From: Colius striatus
Lineage: Eukaryota; Chordata; Aves; Coliiformes; Coliidae
Direction: 5' to 3'
DNA length: 64,000 nucleotides
Assembly (NCBI RefSeq): GCF_028858725.1
Contig: NC_084769.1
Coordinates: forward strand, 67,001 to 131,000
This document shows positions 1-12,100 of this stretch, piece by piece. The number at the start of each line of letters is the position of its first letter. The stretch's first letter is position 1. A program made the position numbers and the translations under genes. The notes below the pieces were generated by a model, which worked only from the letters and a program-made list of their open reading frames with translations, ran no database searches and had not been told where the DNA came from.

Positions 1-390
1 TCCCCCTGGGGACACCCATCTTGGGATCCCCTCTCACCCTGGGGACCCTCCCTCCCTACTTTGGGGACACCCCCACCTTAGTGACACCCACCTTGGGGAC
101 CCCCCCCACTCAAGGACTCCCACTTTGGGGACGCCTCCCTTCACTTTGGGGACCCCTCACCTTAAGGACACCCTCCCATTCAGTGACCCCCCCCCCCCCT
201 TCCACCTTGGAGACATCCCCCTCAACTTTGGGGACCCTTCCCACCTTAAGAACTCCCACTTTGGGGACCCCTCCCTGGGGACACCCACCACTTTGGGGAC
301 CCCCTTCCTTGTGACACCACCTTGAGACCCTCCACTTTGGGGACCCCCCCCCTTCCCTCCATGGCCCCCCCAACCCCGAGGAGAATCAGC
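1..390. repeat. Minisatellite, CTTTGGGGACMCC type
   Basis: Degenerate tandem units of about 17-20 bp built on 'ctttggggacccc' and 'caccttggggacaccc'. The same block recurs at 44560-44945 in the second half of the window. Open frames across it are repeat-derived, and no exon is seen. Confidence 0.85.
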
Positions 391-470
391 ATCTGGATTG
401 ATAATTAGGGGCTTCTAATTAATAACTCTCTTTATACATCTCTGGACTCTGATGGGTGTCCTGTCCCACC
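391..470. other. Non-repetitive AT-rich island between minisatellites
   Basis: About 80 bp of unique sequence containing 'cttctaattaataactctc' and 'tttatacatctctggactc'. It is almost unchanged at 44950-45030, where its neighbours are also repeats. It has no convincing coding frame or splice-site pair, and its function is unknown. Confidence 0.5.
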
Positions 471-569
471 CCACCCCCTCCCCACCCATGGGTGCTCCTG
501 GGGTGCCCCTCCCCTGTGGTGCCCCCCACCCTCACCGTCCCATGTCACCCGAAGGCACTTGGAGAAAGC

Positions 570-2345
570 ATTATTCTTCTCCTCTCACCATCCCCGTGTC
601 CCCACACCATCCACTTCTCCCCTCACCATCCTCTTCTCCCTCACCCCCCCCCGTCCCCCTCACCAGCCCCATGTCCCCTCATATCCCCTTCTCCCCTCAC
701 CACCCCCGTGTCCCCTAACCATCCCGTTCTCCCCTCACCATCCCCTTATCCTCTCACCATACCGGTGTCGCCTCACCATCCCCTTCTACCCTCACCACCC
801 CCGTGTCCCCTCACAATCCCATTCTCCCCTCAACATCCCCGTGTCCCCTCACCACCCCCGTGTCCCCTTACCATCCCTTTCTCCCCTCACCATCCCCTCC
901 TCCCCTCACCATCCCCGTGTCCACTCACCCCTCCCATGTCCCCTCACCACCTCCTGGTCCCCTCACCATCGCCTTTTCCCCTCACCACCCACGTGTCCCC
1001 TCACCCCCCCTGTGTCCCCTCACCGTCCCCGTGTCCCCTCACCTCCCCCATGTCCACTCACCGCCCCCGTGTCCCCTGACCCCCCCATGTATCCCCTCAG
1101 AAACCCCTTCTCCCATCACCACCCCCTTCTCCCCTCACCCTCCCCGTGTCCCATCACCACCCCCTTCTCTCGTCACCACCCCCGTGTCCCCTCACTCCCC
1201 CCGTGTCCCCTCACCACCCCCTTCTCCCCTCACCACCCCCCTATCCAATCACCCCCCCCGTGTCCCCTCACCAGCCCCATGTCCCCTCAGCAACTCCTTC
1301 TCCCCTCACCCCCCCGTGTCCTCTCACCAGCCCCATGTCCCCTCAGCAACTCCCTCTCCCCTCACCACCCCCATGTCCCCTCACCGCCCCTGTATCCCTT
1401 CACCCCCCCCCCGTGTCCTCTCAGAAACCTCTTCTCCCCTCACCACTCCCGTGTCCCCTAACAACCCCCGTGTCCCCTCACCGCCCCCGTGTCCCCTCAG
1501 AAACCTCTTCTCCCATCACCACCCCCTTCTCTCCTCACAACCCCCGTATCTCCTCACCCTCCCCGTGTCTTCTCACCTTCCCCTTCTCCCATCACCATCC
1601 CCTTCTCCCCTCACCATCCTGGTGTCCCCTCACCATCCCCGTGTCCCCTCAACATCCCCATGTCCCCTCACCCCTGCCGTGTCCCCTCAACCCCCCGTAT
1701 CCCCTCACCACCCCCGTGTCCCCTGACCATCCCCTTCTCCCCTCACCACCCCTTTCTCCCCTCACCATCCCAATGTCACCTCACCACCCCCTTCTCCTAT
1801 CACCAACCCCTTATCCCCTCACCCCCCCGTGTCCCCTCACCGTCGCCATGTCCCCTCACCCCCCCCGTATCCCCTCACCAGCCCCTTCTCCCCTCACCAC
1901 CCCCTTGTCCCCCCACCACCCCTGTGTCCCCTCACCGTCGCCGTGCCCCCTCACCATCCCCATGTTCCCTCACCCCCCCCATATCCCCTCAGAAACCCCT
2001 TCTCCCCTCACCACTCCCGTGTCCCCTCACCACTCCCGTGTCCCCTCACCGTCCCCGTGTCCCCTCACCGTCCCATTCTCCCCTCACCGTTCCCTTCTCC
2101 CCTCACCGTCGCGTGCCCCCTCACCATCCCCATGTCCCCTCACCAGCCCCTTCTCCCGTCACCACCCCCGTATCCCATCACCAGCCCCTTCTCCCCTCAC
2201 CAGCCCCATGTCCCCTCACCAGCCCCGTCTCCCCTCACCATCCCTATGCCCACACTGTTCCCCACACCATCCCTGTGCCCACATCGTGTCCCCTCACCGT
2301 CCCTGTGCCCTCACCATTGTGTCCTCTCACCATCCCATTCTCCCC
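570..2345. repeat. C-rich minisatellite upstream of GPT exon copy 1
   Basis: Units of about 18-19 bp of the form 'cctcaccacccccgtgtcc' and 'cctcaccatccccttctcc'. The plus strand is almost purine-free. As intronic RNA this would be a very long pyrimidine-rich stretch before the exon acceptor. Its long Pro/Ser/His-rich open frames in several frames at once are a composition effect. Confidence 0.9.
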
Positions 2346-2421
2346 GCACCATCCCCGTGTCCCCCCTCATCGTGTCCGCAGCCCCCCGTCGCCCTCCATC
2401 ATGCCATGCCTGTGCCCTCAG

Positions 2422-2665
2422 ACAATCCTGAAGCTGCTGGTGACGGGCTGGGCGCCCTCTCGCACGCGGGTGCTGATGCCCATCCTGCAGTACCCGCTGT
2501 ACTCGGCCACCATCGCCGAGCTGGGGGCCGTGCAGCTCGGCTACTACCTGGACGACGAACGCTGCTGGGCACTGGCGCTGAGTGAGCTGCGGCGGGCGCT
2601 GGCCGAGGGCCGCCGGCACTGCTGCCCACGGGTGCTGTGCATCATCAACTCCGGCAGCCCCACCA
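2422..2665 (+). pseudogene. GPT: GPT mid-gene exon, copy 1 (acceptor kept, cofactor motif altered)
   Basis: This 244-nt exon (81 codons plus 1 base) encodes part of the large, PLP-binding domain of alanine aminotransferase (L-alanine + 2-oxoglutarate to pyruvate + L-glutamate). It starts with TILKLLVTG and carries [16 protein letters not shown] and [11 protein letters not shown], which match vertebrate GPT closely. The acceptor CAG at 2419-2421 is present and the frame is open. The conserved INPGNPTG has become INSGSPTS, which loses the asparagine that in fold-type I aminotransferases contacts the PLP ring. The donor (cca|gtaccc) keeps GT but is weak. The exon could in principle be spliced but would give a cofactor-impaired enzyme, so it is more likely a decayed duplicate. 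Copies 1 and 2 share 'VTGWAPS'; copies 3-6 have 'VTGSAPS'. Confidence 0.8.
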
Positions 2666-2689
2666 GTACCCTGCGGCACCAAGGGCTGG

Positions 2690-4244
2690 GACGGGACCCC
2701 AGGAGTGGGATGGATCCCCAGGGGTGGGATGGGATGGGACCCCAGGGGTGGGATGGGATGGGACCCCAGGGGTGGGATGGGATGGAATGGGATGAGATGG
2801 GACTGGATGGGACCCCAGGGGTGGGATGAGATGGGACCCCAGGGGTGGGACCTCAGGGGTGGGATGGGATAGGACTACGATGGGACTCCAGGGGTGGGAT
2901 AGCACTGGGATGGGACCCTGAGGTTGGGATGGGACCCCAGGGATGGGACTTCACGGGTGGGATGGGACCCCAGGGTTGGGATGGGACTGGATGGCACCCC
3001 AGGGGTGGGATGGGATGGGATAGGACTGGATGGGACCCCAGGGTTGGGATGGGACCCCAGGGGTGGGACCTCAGAGGTGGGATGGGATAGGACTGGGATG
3101 GGACTCCAGGGGTGGGATGACACTGGGATGGGACCCTGAGGTTGGGATGGGACCCCAAGGATGGGAGTTCAGGGATGGGATGGGACCCCAGGATTGGGAT
3201 GGGACTGGATGGGACCCCAGGGGTGGGATGGGACCCCAGGGTGGGATGGGATGGAATGGGATGGGACCCCAGGGTTGGGATCGAATGGGATGGGATGGGA
3301 CTTGATTGGACCCAAGGGTTGGGATGTGATGGGACCCCAGGGGTGGGACCTCAGATGTGGGATGGGATAGGACTGCGATGGGACTCCAGGGGTGGGATGA
3401 GACTGGGACGGGACCCCAGGGGTGGGAGCCAGGGGTGGGATGGGACCCGGAGGTTGGGATTGGACCCCAGGGATGGGAACTTAGGGGTGGGATGGGACCC
3501 CAGGGGTGGGATGGGATGGGACCCCAGGGGTGGGATGGGATGGGACCCCAGGGGTGGGATGGGATGGGACTGGATGGAACCTCAGGGTTGGGATAGGATG
3601 GGACCGAAGGGGTGGGATGGGATGGGTTGGGATGGGACCCTAGGGTTGGGATGGGTCCCAAGGGGTGGGGTGGGATGGGACCCCAGGGGTGGGATGGGAC
3701 CCCAGGGGTGGGATGGGATGGGACTGGATTGGACCCAGGGGTAGGATGGGATGGGACCCCAGGGGTGGGATGAGTCCCCAGGGGTGAGGTAGGATGGGAC
3801 CCCAGGGGTGGGATGGGACCCCAGGGGTGGGATGGGATGGGACCCCAGGGGTGGGATGAGTATCCAGGGGTGGGGTGGGATGGGACCCCAGGGGTGGGAT
3901 GGGATGGGACCCCAGGGGTGGGATGGGACTTCAGGGGTGCTATGGGACCCCAATGGTGGGATGGGATGGGACCCCAGGGTTGGGATTGGATGCGACCCCA
4001 GGGGTGGGATGAGTCCCCAGGGGTGGGATGGGATGGGACCCCAGGGGTGGGATGGGACTGGATTGGACCCCAGGGGTGGGATGGGTCCCTAGGGATGGGA
4101 TCGGACCCCAGGGGTGGGATGGGATGGGACTGGATGGGACCCTAGGGTTGGGATGGGATGGCACCCCAGGGGTGGGACCTCAGGGGTGGGATGGCATAGG
4201 ATTGGGATGGGACTGCAGGGGTGGGATGAGACTGGGATGGGACC
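2690..4244. repeat. G-rich minisatellite downstream of GPT exon copy 1
   Basis: Tandem 20-bp units (ggggtgggatgggaccccag) and 25-bp variants with an extra 'gggat', some with 'acttcagg', 'acctcagg' or 'ccctgagg' substitutions. Runs such as gggg-t-ggg-at-ggg-at-ggg satisfy the G-quadruplex pattern on the plus strand throughout. No exon is seen. Confidence 0.95.
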
Positions 4245-4860
4245 CTCATTGTTCCTGTGCCCACATCATGTCCCCTCACCATCCCTGTGCCCACATTGTC
4301 TTCCCTTATTTTCCCTGTGCCAACACTGTGCCCCTCACCATCCCTGTGCCCACACCGTGTCCCACATCATCCTTGTGCGCACATCGTGTCCCACACCATC
4401 GCTGTGCCCACACCTTGTCCCACACCATCCCTATGACCACACCATGTCCGACGCAGTCCCTGTGCCCACACCGTGTCCCCTCACCATCCCTGTACCCGGA
4501 CACCATGTCCCCTCACCGTCCCTGTACCCACACCGTGTCCCCTCATTGTCCCTGTGCCCACACCGTGTCCCCCCACCTTACCTATGCCCACACTGTGTCC
4601 CCTCACCATCCATGTGCCCACACCATGTCCCCTCATGATCCCTGTGCTGACACCATGTCCCTCACCATCCCTGTGCCCACACTGTGTCCCCACACCGTCC
4701 CTATGCCCACACAATGTCCCCTCATTGTCCATGTACAGTGTCCCACACCATCCCTGTGCTCACACCGTGCTCCACACCATCCCTGTGCCCATACCATGTC
4801 CCCTCACCATCCCTGTGCCCACACTGTGCCCCTCACAATCCCTGTGCCCACACCTTTGTG
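4245..4860. repeat. CACCATCCCTGTGCCCACAC minisatellite
   Basis: Units of about 29-30 bp built on 'ccatccctgtgcccacac' plus 'cgtgtcccctca'. It begins abruptly after the G-rich array at 'gaccctcattgttcctgtg'. The same junction recurs at 13720, 49085 and 57615, so it marks the start of each exon-repeat module. Confidence 0.88.
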
Positions 4861-5865
4861 TCCTCTCACTATCCCCTTGTCCCCTAACCATCCCCGTGTC
4901 CCCTCACCACCCCGTTCTCCCCTCACCATCCCCATCTCCCCTCACCAACCCCCGTGTCCCCTCACCACCCGCTGTGTCCCCTCACCAGTCCCATGTCCCC
5001 TCACCATCCCTGTGCCCACACTGTACCCGTCACCATCCCATTGTCCCCTCACCATCCCCGTGTCCATTCACCATCCCCGTGTCCATTCACCACCCCAGTG
5101 TCCCCTCACCATCCCAGTGTCCCCTCACCCCCGCCGTGTCCCCTCACCACCCCCTTCTCCCCTCACCATCCCAGTGTCCCCTCAACCCGCCGTGTCCCCT
5201 CACCAGCCCCGTGACCCCTCACGACCCCCGTGTCCCCTCACCTGCCAAATGTCCCCTCACCACCCCCTTGTCCCCTCACCTTCCCCTTCTCCCCTCACCA
5301 CCCCCGTGTCCCCTCAACTGCCCCGTGGCCCCTCACGAGCCCCTTTTCCCCTCACCCCCCCCGTGTCCCCTCACCACCCCCATGTCCCCTCACCATCCCC
5401 TTCTCCCCTCACAACCCTTCTCCCCTCACCACCCCTGTGTCCCCTCACTATCCCCTACTCCCTTCACCGTCCCCGTGTCCCCTCACCCCCCCATGTCCCC
5501 TCACGCCCCCCGTGTCCCCTCACTAACCCATTTTCCCCTCACCACCCCTGTGTCCCCTCACCAACCCTTTTACCCTCACCACCCCCTGTCCCCTCACCAA
5601 CCCCGTTTTCCCCTCACCATCCCTGTGTCCCCTCACCACCCCCTTCTCCCCTCCAAAACCCCCGTGTTCCCTCACCAGCCCCGTGTTCCCTCACCAGCCC
5701 CATGTTCCCTCACCAGCCCCGTGTTCCCTCACCAGCCCCATGTTCCCTCACCATCTCGATGTCCCCTCATCTCCCCCGTGTCCCCTCCCCACCCCCTTCT
5801 CCCCTCCACAATCCCCGTGTCCCCTCACCATCACCTTCTCCCCTCACCATCCTCGTGTCCCCCCC
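4861..5865. repeat. C-rich minisatellite upstream of GPT exon copy 2
   Basis: Same 18-19-bp 'cctcaccacccccgtgtcc' family as 570-2345. It ends in a conserved single-copy flank ('catcgtgtccgcagcc' up to the exon) found before all six exon copies. Confidence 0.9.
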
Positions 5866-5919
5866 CATCGTGTCCGCAGCCCCCCGTCACCCTCCATCAT
5901 GCCATGCCAATGCCCTCAG

Positions 5920-6163
5920 ACAATCCTGAAGCTGCTGGTGACGGGCTGGGCGCCCTCTCGCACGCGGGTGCTGATGCCCATCCTGCAGTACCCGCTGTAC
6001 TCGGCCACCATCGCCGAGCTGGGGGCCGTGCAGCTCGGCTACTACCTGGACGACGAACGCTGCTGGGCACTGGCGCTGAGTGAGCTGCGGCGGGCGCTGG
6101 CCGAGGGCCGCCGGCACTGCTGCCCACGGGTGCTGTGCATCATCAACCCTGGCAACCCCACCG
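5920..6163 (+). CDS. GPT: GPT mid-gene exon, copy 2 (only fully intact copy)
   Basis: This 244-nt exon of alanine aminotransferase 1 (cytosolic, PLP-dependent) is the most plausible functional copy of the six. It has the AG acceptor (5918-5919), an uninterrupted frame starting TILKLLVTG, the motif INPGNPTG whose NPTG asparagine contacts PLP, and a GT donor (accg|gtaccc, weak because +5 is not G). The exon ends in codon phase 1. Joined to the exon at 26144 it restores a glycine and reads [15 protein letters not shown], as in vertebrate GPT. AELGAVQ and the RECQL4-side synteny favour GPT over GPT2. [10 protein letters not shown] carries Leu where mammalian GPT has Pro, in all six copies. The next exon is 20 kb away across minisatellite. 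Upstream exons lie outside the window or are missing. Confidence 0.85.
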
Positions 6164-6184
6164 GTACCCTGCAGCACCAAGGGC

Positions 6185-9100
6185 TGGGACGGGACCCCAG
6201 GGGTGGGATGGCATGGGATGGTACTGGATGGGACACCAGGGTTGGGATGGGATGGGACCCTAGGGATGGAACCCCAGGGGTGGGATGGGACCCTGAGGTT
6301 GGGATGGGACCCCAGGGATGGGACTTCAGGGGTGGGATGGGACCCCAGGGTTGGGATGGGACTGGATGGGACGGGTTGGGACCCCAGGGGTGGGATGGGA
6401 CGGGATGGGAAACCAGGGTTGGGATGGGATGGGTCCCCAGGGGTGGGATGGGATGGGACCCCAGGGGTGGGATGAGTTCCCAGTGGTGGGATGGGATGGG
6501 ACCCCAGGGTTGGGATGGGACCTCAGGGGTTGGATGGGACTGGAAGGGACCCCAGGGTTGGGATGGGACCACAGGGATGGGATGGGACCCCAGGGATGGG
6601 ATGGGACCTCAGGGGTGGGATGGGACCCCAGGGGTGGGATGGGACCCCAGGGGTGGGATGGGATGGTACTGGATGGGACACCAGGGTTGGGATGGGATGG
6701 GACCCTAGGGATGGAACCCCAGGGGTGGGATGGGATGGGACTCCAGGGGTGGGATGGGACACCAGGGGTGGGATGGGACCCCAGGGGTGGGATGGGATGG
6801 AATGGGATGGGATGGGCCTGGATGGGACCCCAGGGGTGGGATGAGATGGGGCCCCAGGGGTGGGACCTCAGGGGTGGGATGGGATAGGACTACGATGGGA
6901 CTCCAGGGGTGGGATGACACTGGGATGGGACCCTGAGGTTGGGATGGGACCCCAGAGATGGGACTTCAGGGGTGGGATGGCACCCCAGGGTTGGGATGGG
7001 ATGGGACCCCAGGGGTGGGACCTCAGAGGTGGGATGGGATAGGACTGGGATGGGACTCCAGGGGTGGGATGAGACCCCAGGGGTGGGACTCCAGAGGTGG
7101 GATGGGACCCTGAGGTTGGGATGGGACCCCAGGGATGGGAGTTCAGGGATGGGATGGGACCCCAGGATTGGGATGGGACTGGATGGGACCCAGGGGTGGG
7201 ATGGGACCTCAGGGGTGGGATGGGACCTCAGGGGTGGGATGGGATGGAATGGGATGGGACCCCAGGGTTGGGATCGAATGGGATGGGATGGGACTTGATT
7301 GGACCCAAGGGTTGGGATGTGATGGGACCCCAGGGGTGGGACCTCAGATGTGGGATGGGATAGGACTGCGATGGGACTCCAGGGGTGGGATGAGACTGGG
7401 ATGGGACCCCAGGGGTGGGATGGGACCCCAGGGGTGGGAGCCAGGGGTGGGATGGGACCCCAGGGGTGGGATGGGATGGGATGGGTTGGGATGGGACCCT
7501 AGGGTTGGGATGGGTCCCAAGGGGTGGGATGGGATGGGACCCCAGGGGTGGGATGGGATGGGACCCCAGGGGTGGGATGGGATCCTTGGGGTGGGATGAG
7601 TCCCCAGGGGGGGGATGGGTCCCCAGGGGGGGGATGGGTCCCCAGGGGGGGGATGGGACCCCAGGGGTGGGATGGGATGGGATGGGACTGGATTGGACCC
7701 CAGGGGTAGGATGGGATGGGACCCCAGGGCTGGGATGAGTCCCCAGGGGTGAGATAGGATGGGACCCCAGGGGTGGGACCTCAGGGGTGGGATGGGATAG
7801 GACTGGGATGGGACCCCAGGGGTGGGATGCGACCCCAGGGTTGGGATGGGACTGGATGGGACGGGTTGGGACCCCAGGGGTGGAATGGGATGGGACCCCA
7901 GGGGTGGAATGGGATGGGAACCCAGGGTTGGGATGGAACCCCAGGGTTGGGATGGGACGGGATGGGAACCCAGGGTTCGGATGGGATGGGTCCCCAGGGG
8001 TGGGATGGGATGGGACCCCAGGGCTGGGATGAGTCCCCAGGGGTGAGATAGGATGGGACACCAGGGTTGGGATCGGACCCCAGGGGTGGGACCTCAGGGG
8101 TGGGATGGGATAGGACTGGGATGGGACCCCAGGGGTGGGATGCGACCCCAGGGGTGGGACTCCAGAGGTGGGATGGGACCCTGAGGTTGGGATGGGACCC
8201 CAGGGATGGGAATTCAGGGCTGGGATGGGACCCCAGGGTTGGGATGGGACTGGATGGGACGGGTTGGGACCCCAGGGGTGGAATGGGATGGGACCCCAGG
8301 GGTGGAATGGGATGGGACTCCAGGGTTGGGATGGGATGGGAACCCAGGGTTGGGATGGGACGGGATGGGAACCCAGGGTTGGGATGGGATGGGATGGTAC
8401 TGGATGGGACACCAGGGTTGGGATGGGATGGGACGTTAGGGGTGGGACCTCAGGGGTGGGATGGGATAGGACTGGGATGGGACTCCAGGGGTGGGATGAG
8501 ACTGGGATGGGACCCCAGGGTGGGATGCGACCCCAGGGGTGGGACCCCAAGGGTGGGATGGGACCCTGAGGTTGGAATGGGACCCCAGGGATGGGACTTC
8601 AGGGGTGGGATAAGACCCCAGGGGTGGGATGGGACTAGATGGGACCTCAGGGTTGGATAGGTCCCCAGGGGTGGGATGGGATGGGACCCCAGGGGTGGGA
8701 TGGGACGGGATGGGAAACCAGGGTTGGGATGGGATGGGTCCCCAGGGGTGGGATGGGATGGGATGGGACCCCAGGGGTGGGATGAGTTCCCAGTGGTGGG
8801 ATGGGATGGGACCCCAGGGTTGGGATGGGACCTCAGGGATTGGATGGGACTGGAAGGGACACCAGGGGTGGGATGCGACCCCAGGGGTGGGACCCCAAGG
8901 GTGGGATGGGACCCTGAGGTTGGAATGGGACCCCAGGGGTGGGATGGGACCCCAGGGGTGGGATGGGATGGGATGGTACTGGATGGGACACCAGGGTTGG
9001 GATGGGATGGGACCCTAGGGATGGAACCCCAGGGGTGGGATGGGATGGGACTCCAGGGGTGGGATGGGACCCCAGGGGTGGGATGGGATGGGACTCCAGG

Positions 9101-12100
9101 GGTGGGATGGGACCCCAGGGGTGGGATGGGATGGAATGGGATGAGATGGGACTGGATGGGACCCCAGGGGTGGGATGAGATGGGGCCCCAGGGGTGGGAC
9201 CTCAGGGGTGGGATGGGATAGGACTACGATGGGACTCCAGGGGTGGGATGACACTGGGATGGGACCCTGAGGTTGGGATGGGACCCCAGAGATGGTACTT
9301 CAGGGGTGGGATGGCACCCCAGGGTTGGGATGGGATGGGACCCCAGGGGTGGGATGGGATGGGATCCCAGGGGTGGGATGGGACCCCAGGGATAGGATGG
9401 GATGGGACTGGATGGGACCCCAGGGGTGGGACCTCAGAGGTGGGATGGGATAGGACTGGGATGGGACTCCAGGGGTGGGATGAGACCCCTGGGGTGGGAC
9501 TCCAGAGGTGGGATGGGACCCTGAGGTTGGGATGGGACCCCAGGGATGGGAGTTCAGGGATGGGATGGGACCCCAGGATTGGGATGGGACTGGATGGGAC
9601 CCCAGGGGTGGGATGGGACCTCAGGGGTGGGATGGGACCTCAGGGGTGGGATGGGATGGAATGGGATGGGACCCTAGGGTTGGGATCGAATGGGATAGGA
9701 TGGGACTTGATTGGACCCAAGGGTTGGGATGTGATGGGACCCCAGGGGTGGGACCTCAGATGTGGGATGGGATAGGACTGCGATGGGACTCCAGGGGTGG
9801 GATGAGACTGGGATGGGACCCCAGGGGTGGGATGGGACCCCAGGGGTGGGAGCCAGGGGTGGGATGGGACCCGGAGGTTGGGATGGGACCCCAGGGATGG
9901 GAACTAAGGGGTGGGATGGGACCCCAGGGGTGGGATGGGACCCCAGGGGTGGGATGGGATGGGACCCCAGGGGTGGGATGAGTCCCCAGGGGTGAGATAG
10001 GATGGGACCCCAGGGGTGGGACCTCAGGGGTGGGATGGGATAGGACTGGGATGGGACCCCAGGGGTGGGATGCGACCCCAGGGGTGGGACTCCAGAGGTG
10101 GGATGGGACCCTGAGGTTGGGATGGGACCCCAGGGATGGGAATTCAGGGCTGGGATGGGACCCCAGGGTTGGGATGGGACTGGATGGGACGGGTTGGGAC
10201 CCCAGGGGTGGAATGGGATGGGACCCCAGGGGTGGAATGGGATGGGACTCCAGTGTTGGGAAGGGATGGGAACCCAGGGTTGGGATGGGACGGGATGGGA
10301 ACCCAGGGTTGGGATGGGATGGGATGGTACTGGATGGGACACCAGGGTTGGGATGGGATGGGACGTTATGGGTGGGACCTCAGGGGTGGGATGGGATAGG
10401 ACTGGGATGGGACTCCAGGGGTGGGATGAGACTGGGATGGGACCCCAGGGTGGGATGCGACCCCAGGGGTGGGACCCCAAGGGTGGGATGGGACCCTGAG
10501 GTTGGAATGGGACCCCAGGGATGGGACTTCAGGGGTGGGATGAGACCCCAGGGGTGGGATGGGACTGGATGGGACCTCAGGGTTGGATAGGTCCCCAGGA
10601 GTGGGATGGGATGGGACCCCAGGGGTGGGATGGGATGGCATGGGATGGGACTGGATGGGACCCTAGGGTTGGGATGGGATGGGACCTTAGGGGTGGGACC
10701 TCAGAGGTGCAATGGGATAGGACTGGGATGGGACTCCAGGGGTGGGATGAGACTGGGATGGGACCCCAGGGGTGGGATGCGACCCCAGGGGTGGGACCCC
10801 AAGGGTGGGATGGGACCCTGAGGTTGGAATGGGACCCCAGGGGTGGGATTTCAGGGGTGGGATGGGACTCCAGGTTTGGGATGGGACTGGATGGAACCCC
10901 AGGGTTGGGATGAGTCCCCAGGGGTGGGATGGGATGGGACCCCAGGATTGGGATGGGACTGGATGGGTCCCCAGGGGTGGGATGGGATGGGACCCCAGGG
11001 GTGGGATGAGTCCCCAGGAGTGGGATGGGACCCCAGGGGTGGGATGCGACCTCAGGGGTGGGATGGGATCCCAGGGTTGGGATGGGACTGGATGGGACCC
11101 CAGGGTTGGGATGGGATGGGACCCTAGGGGTGGGATGAGTCCCCAAAGGTGGGATGGGATGGGACCCCAGGGGTGGGATAGGACCCCAGGGGTGGGATGG
11201 GATGGGACTGGATTGGACCCCAGGGTTGGGATGGGTCCCCAGGGGTTGGATGGGATGGGACCCCAGGGGTGGGATGGGATGGGATCCCAGGGGTGGGATG
11301 GGATGGGATGGGACTGGATGGGACCCTAGGGTTGGGATGGGATGGGACCCCAGGGGTGGGATGGGATAGGATTGGGATGGGACTCCAGGGGTGGGATGAG
11401 ACTGGATGGGACCCCAGGGGTGGGATGCGACCCCAGGGGTGGGACCCCAAGGGTGGGATGGGACCCTGAGGTTGGAATGGGACCCCAGGGGTGGGACTTC
11501 AGGGGTGGGATGAGACCCCAGGGGTGGGATGGGACTGGATGGGACCCCTGGGGTGGGATGGGACTGGATCGGACACCAGGGTTGGATAGTTCCCCAGGGG
11601 TGGGATGAGTCCCCAGGGGTGGGATGAGTCTTCAGGGGTGGGATGGAATGGGACCCCAGGGGTGGGATGGGATTGGATTGGACCCCAGGGTTGGGATGGG
11701 ACCCCAGGGGTGGGATGGGATGGGACCCCAGGGTTGGGATGGGACCCCAGGTGTGGGATGGGATGGGACCCCAGGTGTGGGATGGGATGGGTACCCAGGG
11801 GTGGGATGGGATGGGACCCCAGGTGTGGGATGGAATAGGATGGGATGGGACTGGATGGAACCCTAGGGTTGGGATGGGATGGGACCTGGATTGGGACTCC
11901 AGGGGTGGGATGAGACTGGGATGGGACCCCAGGGGTGGGATGCGACCCCAGGTGTGGGAGCCAGGGGTGGGATGGGACCCGGAGGTTGGGATGGGACCCC
12001 AGGGATGGGAACTTAGGGGTGGGATGGGACCCCAGGGGTGGGATGGGACTGGATGGGTCCCCAGGGGTGGGATGGGATGGGACCCCAGGGGTGGGATGCG

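Noticed and set aside
1146-2585. A 479-codon Pro/Ser/His-rich open frame that ends in GPT-like sequence in another frame.
   Set aside because: It reads through the C-rich repeat into the GPT exon in the wrong frame. The genuine GPT frame starts at the splice acceptor.
2311-2682. Open frame on the minus strand across the GPT exon, repeated at each copy.
   Set aside because: It is the antisense shadow of a GC-rich exon and has no independent homology.
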